Assembly (NCBI GenBank): GCA_019914945.1 | Contig: CM034099.1 | Coordinates: forward strand, 1,178,001-1,242,000 | DNA length: 64,000 nt | Direction of reading: 5' to 3' | Source: Typha latifolia | Lineage: Eukaryota; Streptophyta; Magnoliopsida; Poales; Typhaceae | In this document: piece after piece, positions 54,879 to 64,000 of the stretch | Position numbering within the stretch: position 1 is the first letter of the stretch | Layout of the letters: each line of letters opens with the position of its first letter | Translations under genes and position numbers: made by a program | Notes under the pieces: generated by a model | Told to the model about the DNA's origin: nothing | What the model saw: only the letters and a program-made list of their open reading frames with translations | The model's database searches: none

Positions 54879-56994
54879 GAATCTATTTTTCTGAAAGACA
54901 ACAAAATAGAGGGGGTAGTTTTGAAAAGTTAAGCCCTGTTATATCGACACAAATGTTGGTTTATCTCTGATGACGTTAATTAATAGCTGCCAAAAAAGCG
55001 TCCAATGAGCAAGTAGAGAAAGAATCAGTTTCGTTTCTTTGCAGATTGGCATGGAAAGAGTGAGTGAGAGAGAAAGAGAAAGAGGGAGTTAAATTGACAT
55101 GTAACAGTTCACTACAATTAGGAGGAGCCGAGAGAAATCTTTAACTTTTGGAAGAAGATTGATTAAAAACACTCTTATGTTTTGCCTTTAACGTCTGTAA
55201 CACCTTAAGATTTTTAGGAAGACTTGTAGGTAAATAGTTTCATAAAATCAAACCAATGATACATCAACAAATGGACTGAGAAGATAAGACGACGACCTTT
55301 TAATACAAATCTCACACTTTGATTGTAATATAGAGTACTTTAAAGAAAAATATTAAGCCTAAGGGCATAAATGAAAATAGCAAAGAAAACACAACTCAGG
55401 CGGATTCTCGGATGCAAAAAATTTAAGTCATCCTGTTGCATCTTAACCATATGAGTATTCATCATTCGACCTTTGTTTACTTTCATGCTTCAAAAAGAGT
55501 AAATTTGATCTCACAACAGCTGATGAAACAGAGATAGTTATATCAGTTTATAAAATAAAAAACTGAAATATCTAAAATACTCTTCAGCAAATTATTTACC
55601 GAAGGGTGACAGATCAACAATGATATTGTCTCAAAAGTGAGTGGATCAAATTAATTTACACTGGAGTATTATGATCATGACAAATATATAGTTACTTTAA
55701 CTCATCTATGTGATAACTATCTGTGAACATCGAAGCACTTTCAGGTAATAAAAGAACAATTCAAGAGTTGAATAAAAAAATACTCATATGAACAGATGCT
55801 AAATCCCTAAACGTTTTGAGAGGTGAATTCTAAGAAACTATGACATGCAATTCGCCAATTACTCATTTGAGTTCAATAAGAAAGATTGCGAGATAGACCT
55901 TGTAGCCGAGATGAAATCCTAGCTCGTGTTCAACTCGAAAAGAATTTGAGGCAGCTCGTGCTAGGCTCATTTATCTTAATGTGCTAAGTCTAACTCATTT
56001 AAAACACAAGTCATTTAGTCTGCTTAGAGTTTAACTAGCTCTATTAACTTAACAAATTATCAAACGACTTAGATAGTTAGATATTATAGCACTCATAAGT
56101 CATAACCTTAAAATATTATGAAGAAATTAAAAATAATAGATAAATGAAGAACCAATAGCAATCTAACAACTATATGATTTATTAATTAATTATCAGAGTT
56201 TAACCATTAGATTAAAATTCGAGCTATATTGAGCTGAACAACGAACTAGATTGACCGCCCTGAGCCTCATGCACTTAAATACCCTTTTTAATCTATTTTC
56301 TATATACATAATATATATTAAATTAGGCAAATAAAAAAAAATAGAATCAGGAGAGAAGACAATTTTTTTAGAATTAATTACAATTAACTCTCCTAAACTA
56401 TCAACATCTTCCACACATATATTTTTGAACTTTTTTTACAACATTGACCTTCTAACTTAAGAAAATTCTCTTTTCAGAGAATCCAAATAGTTACTTTTTT
56501 TTCTTAGTTGAGGGTTAACACGAATATATTTCTTCATTCAGGAATTCTATATGGATAATAAAAAAGTTTAAAATATATGTGAAAATATAAAAGCTTAGAG
56601 GGGCTAAGTATAATTATCCCATTTCCTCTGTATTTCTTATCTGTTTTTCTTCTCCTTTCTTGCATCTTTGGTTCAAAAGTTCCAATTCTGTATAATTCTG
56701 GATGCATTGTACAATTCTCTCATTGTATGCAGCTATGTAAGTAGTTATGCATCAACGAAAGCCCCTAACCCCCCTACCAGATGATACTTTTACAATTAAG
56801 TCCCTTGGATGATTCACTCTCTGTCTTCTATTAGTAACTTCCAAAATTAGCCACTTTGATGATTCATTCTCTCCATTTCCATTAATACTTTCCTATTCTG
56901 AGATTCATGCATTTGAAACTCTATTTCCATCAGCCTGTCTGAAACAACAACAGAAGGCTAATTTTTCCTTCAAACCCTTCATCTCTCTTCCACC
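54371..56994. other. divergent intergenic region TSR3-MADS
   Basis: TSR3 promoter (TATA at 54415-54422, CACGTG at 54487-54492), then a (TAA)n tract at about 54837-54876. Repeat-like sequence with GAGCTCGT/AGCTCGTG words (55860-56240) resembles the ALD1 intron-4 repeat and the 60-kb repeat. The MADS promoter and leader follow. No gene seen. Confidence 0.45.
54837..54876. repeat. (TAA)n microsatellite
   Basis: About 13 uninterrupted trinucleotide units between the TSR3 and MADS genes. Confidence 0.95.
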
Positions 56995-59337
56995 ATGGGC
57001 CGACGAAAACTTCCCATTAGAAAGATAGATGAGCCCTCTAGGCTTCAGATTACTTACTCAAAGCGTAAACATGGTCTTATCAAGAAGATCTATGAGATGT
57101 CAGTGCTTACTGATGTGGATGTTGCCTTCATATCCTTCTCACAAGCTAAAAGGTTGAGTTTCTTCTCTGGCACCAAGAGGTAGATCCTTGATTTCTCATC
57201 TCATACTATACTGTGCTTCATAGTTCTTGGTGTTAATTCCTTTTCCCTATTTCTTCTCTAAAAGAAATTACTTTTCACTATTTCTGCAGAATCGAGGATG
57301 TTTTTAAGCAATATACAGATTCACCAGTGTTTCAAAAAAACCAGTATGTTATGATCTCTACTGCTATCATATTTAGTTGTTCCTTTTTTTTTCTTCTTTT
57401 TTGGACCATCATCTAATTATTGATCCTATGTTTCCTCTCAATCACTTACTATCTTGTTCAATATGAACATGCAGTAATTTAGTGGAACAAGAGGTATGTA
57501 CTAATGACATTGAAATGTTTACAATTTTTTTTTCTTTTTACTGGACCCTATCTGACTATTTTATTGCTTTTTTAAATATTGTAGCAAATTCTCGGGGCAT
57601 TGGATTCAATAAGAAAGCAAACTGATGCAAGATTATCTTCTAATGCTGAGTTATCTCTCCTCCTCTGTATCTGTAGATATATGTGTATGCATTTGCGTAA
57701 GCAGGTTGTATGTGCTTATAATTTTATATGCATCTGTATAGGATTCTGTACTTTTAGTTCAATATGTCAACACATAAACAGGTTAAATATTACAGATCCT
57801 CTCCTAGCATGTTGTTTCACCCCAAACACATTCTTCATCACTGTCTAGAAATCATGCTTTATTAACTAATATCTTATCATTTTCTGTCTACATTCGACGA
57901 TCTATTCATTCCTTGGATCTGTTGGGACATCTCATATCAGAATCAGGGTATGCAAATCCCTATGCTTCAGTCTTAGCATATGTCTCACCACTGTTCATGC
58001 ATGTATTAACTATTACTTTGCTCAACTTTCTCTTGTTGTGAGTTTTGTTCATCTACTTCAGGCCCTTGAGCAAGAGGTTCAGATGAAGGAAGAGGAGCTT
58101 ATGAGAGCAAATGCCGAAATCAAGTAAACTTACTACTACTACTTCCATATTCTAGTTTGTGCTCATGCATCAAAACAGGCACACATGCATGCGTGTATAT
58201 ATATTGAGAGAAAAGGGAAAAAAACAATAAATGTACTGAATTTTCTTACCAATAATTTCCATCCATGTAGGAAGTTTGAGATAGACGATTCTGAGACTAT
58301 CGAAACACTTGAGGAGATTGAGGCACAGGAGCAATTTCTGATCAATGCGCTGCAACGTTTTTCTCAGAGAAAGGTGACTCTGCCTTCACTTCCAACATTT
58401 AAGATTGTTAATACTTAGCATAAAAGAAAACTACTCTGATAAGCTGCTTTGCTTTTATACAGATGTTCCTGACTGAAACTTGCAGTGGCCCCGGTGGACC
58501 ATTAATTAATCAGGTAAGATATAAACAACAAGGCACCTAAGAACAATTTAGAACATATTAGCATTGACTAGTGCAAATAAATGAATCACTAAGAATTTTA
58601 TGGGAGGATGTAATTTCCTTGATTACTTTTATGGCTGCTGTAACCCTAGCCATATATACAAATTGGAAATTGGTTGGTTGGAGCATCAAATTCTCTTGAA
58701 AGCAAATCATTGAAGGGTTTATAGGATTCCTTTTTACATGCTACTGCTTCTTTTACTTTTGCTCTTCCTTTTAGAACTATTGGGCCTTGTAAAAATCCTG
58801 AGTTAAGGGGGAAAATAATAACTCATTCTCTAACAATCATCAAAATTATTTCTTCTCAGAACCACCACCCACAGAGCGAACGATGGTATGTCAAGCCAAA
58901 CGACAACGTAAGTCAAATTTTGTCCTTTTTTCTATTGAGTGAATAAGAAGACAAATCAAATAATACAAAAGCATTGATGATCATTGTAGCTAATGGTTGG
59001 TTTTATTCTCCTCCTTCGCAGCTGGAAATGATGCTAGGAGTAAATTTAAATATAACATAAAACAGTAGGAAAAGTCTTGTTTTCATAATTTTCAGTAGTT
59101 TCCATATGTGGTTTACAGACTCCCAGATATCAATATGAAGCACAGCAAACTGCCAGACCTGCAGAGATGAACTGGATGCATCAAACACAACAAACTGCTG
59201 GACCTGCAGGGATGAACTGGGTGCATCAAACACCGCAAACTGCTGGACCTGCAGAGATGAACTGGATGTATCAAAACCATGGCTCTGAAAATTACACCAC
59301 CTCTTTCAGAAGAGGTAACACAGATCATGTCCATTAA
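56995..59337 (+). CDS. divergent MIKC*-type MADS-box transcription factor
   Basis: The MADS domain is in exon 1 (56995-57179): MGRRKLPIRKIDEPSRLQIT, YSKRKHGLIKKIYEMSVLTD, then ISFSQAKRLSFFSGTKR. The GR.KLPI start, the KRLSFFSG ending and RIEDVFKQY after the first intron point to the MIKC* class (AGL30/65/66/104), which acts mainly in pollen. Next exons: 57290-57343, 57475-57493, 57585-57707 (3' end uncertain), 58062-58123, 58271-58373, 58463-58513, 58860-58907, 59022-59039 and 59119-59337. The model gives 293 residues. The K-like part has ALEQEVQMKEEELMRANAEI and ETIETLEEIEAQEQFLINAL with a QRK ending, as in MIKC* proteins. The MADS domain departs from the usual wording (YSKRKHG for FSKRRNG, VLTDVDVAF for ILCDIDIAL). 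The last exon holds three 15-residue repeats. Target genes are not inferable. Confidence 0.82.
59146..59280 (+). repeat. three tandem 45-base in-frame repeats in the MADS gene's last exon
   Basis: Units 59146-59190, 59191-59235 and 59236-59280 encode QTARPAEMNWMHQTQ, QTAGPAGMNWVHQTP and QTAGPAEMNWMYQNH. DNA identity between units is high, so the expansion is recent or homogenised. Confidence 0.9.
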
Positions 59338-62300
59338 AGTTAGTTAATACTCCATGCAATTCAAAGTTTTTCGAATGCAAATTGAAAATTAGACATTCTT
59401 TTATGTTATTCAATGTTCTAGATGCTGGAAAAAGTTGTTAGAAGCACAGCTGGTGAATGTATAGGAAGGAGAGTTAACTGAGCATGAATAAATTACCTTG
59501 AAAACAACATTTACTTGGACAAGTGTTAAAGTAATATTTTAAGTTCCAATAAGATAATGAAGATAATATGGTAGATCTCCATTTTAAATGCATTCAACAA
59601 GTGCCAGAAGCTTGGAGTCAGCACACTCTTTGTGGATCCAACATGTTCATAAAAGACTATGCTGGAGAATATTTGGGGACCTAATTAATTCTCAAGGTCC
59701 ATGAATGAAAATACCACTTACTGCAATCTCTACCTGTCCTCCAAGACACCAAAGATTACATGCCTTATGATTGAAATCCAATCTATTCATTCCATTTAAG
59801 TTAAGTTTGATATTTCAAAATACTAACCTAACCCATGAAGGGAATATTAAACCTATGACGCTGCTACATGGAAGGACTCATTGAGCCCTGAGTTCCTTAA
59901 TCCCAAGGCAAGCTTGCGCACACGTCAGCTCAACCAGGCTTAGCTTAATAAGGGTATGTATATAGACCCTTATCAAGCCGAGCCTGAGTGAGCTGACATG
60001 TGTATATATATACACACACACACAAAGTAAATCAGTTGCAGTTGGGTTACATGTTTGATTGCATTTTACAAAGTGTAGAATATGCAAGATTCAATTCAAG
60101 CTTGAATCAAGCAGGATGTTGGATGTTGTAAGCTTGATGCAATCTTGATTTAGGCTTAATTTGAAGTAGACTTGAATTTGTTTATCAAGAGGCTCGAAAT
60201 GGGATTAGATTCGCCTCAAGCTCAGAATAGGCTCGAATTAAAAATAATCAACTCAAACTAGATCCTTCATAGATTACAACCAAATGCTAACTGATTCGTA
60301 AATTATGACCCTACCTGATTCATAAAGAGGGTGCTTATATGCAGATAACCCTACCTAATTCATAGGTTACGACCAAACGCTTCAAAATTTTCTTTCTAAA
60401 ATGAAGATAAAACTAGTCATGTGAGGGTTTATGCATGGATTTTTTACCAGCTGTCATTACCTCCACTTATGACGAAGCAGAAGTATATTGTTTATCACTA
60501 CCATTCCCGCAAAGTTTCCGCCTAAATTTCAGAAATACCTAAAATACCCTTTCTAAAAATACTGGTTATAAATTTTTTACTTTCCATAAATAGTAAATAT
60601 AATCAATACTAGTTTCCACATAGATAATATTAAAACGTTAGATTTATGATAGAATTCCTCAATACTGCATTTATAAAACTATTGTGTACGATCAATAAAA
60701 TTATATCAAAAAATTAATACCTAAGACATCCTATAGGGCCTATTAAGTAATTGGCACACAAGCAACTATATTTATCCATACAAAATAAAAATTTACTATT
60801 TTAGGCTTTTAGCCTCATCCCATTGTTTTCCAACCAAAAACCAAAATATCATTAAGGATAAGGATCAACTTTAAGTAAAGTAATGGTTCCCTTGATCAAC
60901 TATTGCTTCGCTTCCCCCCCTTAGGGGAGTTTCCTTATTGACTCACTTTGGACAAGGACTCCCTTCGCTCAAACAAACTAGAATAAAATCCTATTGGAAT
61001 TCCGAGCACATATGATCGTTCCAAATCCCAAAAGTTGATCTCGAACATCATAATATGAGATCCAAAGTCAGGAAAATGGGCGAGAAAATCAAGTCGATTT
61101 TCGGTAGAAAAGAGGATAGGAAATCCGCTTGATTTACGATTAAAAATTGGGTAGAATAGTAAAGTGGCTAGCAAATCGGTAACCTTGTTAGGGAAGCACG
61201 TCAAATATCCCGATTCTCAAAATTGAGCAAGAAGAAGACCTTCACGAGGTTGAAGGGCTCCTTATCATGTAACCAAAGAAGGCCTTAATCTAAAACCAAA
61301 TCATTTTCTATCACCTCCTTTTATCAGTTTCCTTTATATGTCTTGAAAATTGGAGTTTTTGCAAAAAAAATATTCATTTTATCTTTCACAATCTATTTCC
61401 AAGCCAAAGAAATTTTGTTCCGAAAAGATTTCAAATGAGTTAGAAGAACTAGCTGCTTGCTTGGTGATTATCTTGTTGGAATTAATTTCAATTAATTACA
61501 ACATATATGGGCTTATATGTGATATAAATATATATTGAATAATGGACTGTCAAATATCTAATCAGACCTGTTATGAAGTGATCAAATTAAGTATTATTTA
61601 TCGGATTTAATATGTGTCATAAGGAGTGAGGCCTTTAATGTGTAAACTGCGTATTAATAACTTTATTATTTAGTGACAGTCTAAATTATATAAAGTTTGA
61701 AAATAATACAATTATGCTATTGGTCCCTGGGGAACACAATTAAATATGACAATTTTTGTAAATAACGAAATAATATAGGCAAGTTCTGAATTTAGACCCG
61801 CTAAGGATCCAATAAGGAAAATAGGCTATAGATCAACTCTTCTGAAGAGGTGCCTATTAAAAAGAGAAGAGGAAGAAGTTTGTCTCATTCTCTTCAAATT
61901 TTGATCCTCTCTCTCTACTTCCATCTCTCTATCTCTCTCTCTTGTAAATAGAGATTGATCTTGAGTAATTTGACATGAGGTTTTCTGTCAAGAATTTGCG
62001 ATTCGGGTGTCTTTCCTTGTGTAGAAAAAGTTTGTCGTTGCCGTCTCTCTTGTTCTCTCCATCGGACTTGAGAGGGATTACTTGGAGATCTAAAGGCTTC
62101 TAGTGATCACTGGCGATTGTGTCTCTCTGGAAGATCATGACTATGGACGAAGGTAATTTAGAATCAAAGGTTAGAGGATCATGGTAAATCTAAGATTTAT
62201 GATTTGTGGTATAGTTATGCATGAATTAATTTTCTATCACATCTTTCTTTTTTGAACTGAGATTGCACCATTAAAGCAACCGGAGTACAAATTCATCAAC

Positions 62301-64000
62301 TCAACTATTAGAAATATAAACATGCTTCTATTTCCAAGAAAAGAAGCTACAAAAATAAACAGAAAAAAATCAAGGGAGCTTATGATTAAAGAATTAGGGT
62401 AATAGGAATGATATCAAATCGCCAATTATCCAACATTGCTACTAAGCAAGATGCTTGATACTGATTGTCATAGAAACAAAGGTTACAAGAAGTAGAATGC
62501 AAGATGAAATATGAAACTTCTATCATGGTAGAGAAGCTCAAGTTGATGTCTCTTCTGCTTTCAATATATGACCTAACAAAAAAGATATTGATTCCTTGAG
62601 AAAATAACAAACAAACCTTAGAGTGCTTCTATTACTCTTCCACCAGTACCCAAACAATTACTTCATCTGGATTAGAATGCATTTCAGTGGAGCTGCCTGT
62701 TAATAAACTTTTGATCTAGTATACGTTTCTTGATATATGTAATTTGAAATTGTATATTTGCTTATGAGAACTAACTCAGCATCTGTTTATTAGGAATCGA
62801 ACATGGAGACGATCTCAGCATCAACAATTACTTCTATTGAGGATGTGCAATAAGGTCCCCTTATCCATGTTGGAGAACTTTTGAAGTTTGTTAGCCTATT
62901 TAGAATAATGAAAAGCAAAGACTATTGCTTGATAAACTTGGTCATGTGGAAAATGGACATGTAATTCACTATGTTGAGGTTCATTTATGATTTTCGTTAA
63001 ACATATAGCTCTGGTGTCATAGAACCAGTCTTCAGAAACATATGATAATTGAAACTTGCAGTTATGAAGCTACATTCCTTATTATTGTTTACTTGTTTCT
63101 GAATAATTATGGCTATGTTCTGGATCATCATTTGATCAGAAATAGTCGGGATAATAGTTTCAGATAGGTGCTTTTTGCATACCTATAATCTATTTCCCAC
63201 TTCATTACTAGGCATTAAATGCAAATTATGTTCGAATCTCATTACAATTTCCTACAATGCAAAATAGGGGAAAAAAGTCAAGCAGCGAATCCACTGGTTT
63301 TGGTACAGTGTTGGTCTTGGAATCTTTATATCCCATGTTGAATTACAAAGGCAAATGCATTAACTACTGTCACTGTTTTGGAAATAGATATGTCATTGTG
63401 GAGGTCGTGTACTAACTCTAAGAAGCTCTGATATGGAACGTGCTATACTTACTGAAAGAATTCCGTTTGTAAAAAATTCCAATCAAATTGCTTCTTTTAA
63501 ATTCTTCTGGTGATAAGGCAAAAAAAAAAAATATATACTAGATATATTAATTAGAATATGATTTAACTTGGGGTTTCACGTGTTAAAGAAACAGACTAAA
63601 AAGTCCCTTCTTTGTACATCACAAAGGATTTAGATTACTGCCTCTAAATCCACTCGACCATAGTAGAGATATCCTAATGGCATCCAGTTCAAAAAACGAT
63701 AACTGCGCTTCATGACAATCCTTGAAAGCTCAACTTTCATAACACACATAGAGAATAAAAATAAAGTTTGTCGTGATGCTCAGATATGTCAACAGAGTTA
63801 AGATACTATGTTGAATAAGAAGAGAGATGCAAGGGCCTAATGGAGATGTATTGGCACGTCGAGAGGTAATCTAAGAAATTAAGCTGCAAGAATCCAACTC
63901 CTCATTACAGCTAAATCCAAAAGAGGCCCAAGATTCCAGATCACAGAGAGATGAGTAAGGAGATGGAAAGGTCGAACCTTTGGGTGTATCCAGGAGAGGA
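59338..64000. other. repeat-rich region without a convincing gene
   Basis: AT-rich, with AAGCTTG/GGCTCGAA repeat words near 59910-60250, a (TA)(CA) tract at 60002-60023, and a possible solo LTR at 61473-62230. An ATG at 63951 (MSKEMERSNLWVYPGE) is open to the window edge, but nothing else supports an exon. Confidence 0.4.
61473..62230 (+). mobile_element. possible solo LTR (copia-like)
   Basis: Begins TGTTGGAATTAATTTC after AT-rich DNA. It contains CT-rich TCTCTCTCTACTTCC stretches, GTAAATAGAGATTGATCTTGAG and a downstream GC-richer block as in a transcribed R/U5, and could end ATTTTCTATCACA. The TG...CA ends and internal order suit an LTR, but no 5-bp duplication, primer-binding site or partner LTR was found. 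Confidence 0.3.

Noticed and set aside
59003..59334. minus-strand ORFs with repeated MHPVHLCRSSSL
   Set aside because: The repeats mirror the plus-strand 45-base repeats of the MADS last exon; no independent coding support.
60935..61204. 89-codon minus-strand ORF (ENRLDFLAHFPDFGSHIM)
   Set aside because: No domain or conserved neighbours recognised; likely repeat sequence.
63951..64000. ATG open to the right edge (MSKEMERSNLWVYPGE)
   Set aside because: Too short and lacks upstream promoter or leader evidence to call a gene start.

Overview
The window is nuclear DNA from a flowering plant. Genes carry many short AT-rich introns, intergenic DNA is AT-rich with microsatellites and transposon debris, and every recognisable protein is a plant family member. 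The sharply GC-rich, intronless UBA2 coding exon beside AT-rich genes hints at a monocot with a GC gradient, but I cannot name the species. Exon coordinates below were built by hand from splice dinucleotides, reading frame and family conservation; no transcript data were available. Layout: 1-1618 (-), a DnaJ-domain protein cut by the left edge; about 2.0-3.6 kb, retrotransposon-like DNA; 3870-7529 (+), a nine-exon mitochondrial class-III aminotransferase of the AGT2/AGT3/PYD4 group; 8919-9732 (-), ribosomal protein eS27, sharing a compact divergent promoter with 10081-11412 (+), a UBA2-type two-RRM protein; 11.4-17.6 kb, a probable 3'UTR/intron zone with a hAT-like element carrying target-site duplications; 17689-17943 (+), an 84-aa protein of unknown function; 18-22.9 kb, gene-poor; 23039-27104 (+), a ten-exon LL-diaminopimelate/lysine aminotransferase family gene closest to ALD1, the first enzyme of pipecolic acid immune signalling; 28181-28348 (+), a 55-aa microprotein. 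The right half holds a giant gene (about 29.5-43.2 kb, +) for a 2382-aa NT-C2 plus coiled-coil protein with a nearly 6-kb exon and three internal repeat units; an F-box/kelch gene (45934-47367, -); the ten-exon rRNA modification gene TSR3 (50479-54370, -); and a divergent MIKC*-type MADS-box gene (56995-59337, +) whose last exon has three 15-residue repeats. The last 4.6 kb is repeat-rich without a convincing gene. The genes do not form one pathway. Two functional threads can be seen: translation (eS27, the UBA2 neighbour that shares its promoter, TSR3) and amino-acid transamination (AGT3/PYD4-like, ALD1-like). The NT-C2 and F-box/kelch genes resemble Arabidopsis At1g22060 and At1g22040, near neighbours there, so this looks like an old conserved gene block. 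I found no clearly new molecular system. The best leads are the ALD1-like gene, the NT-C2 repeat array with its paired uORFs and upstream G-boxes, the MADS C-terminal repeats, and the two microproteins.
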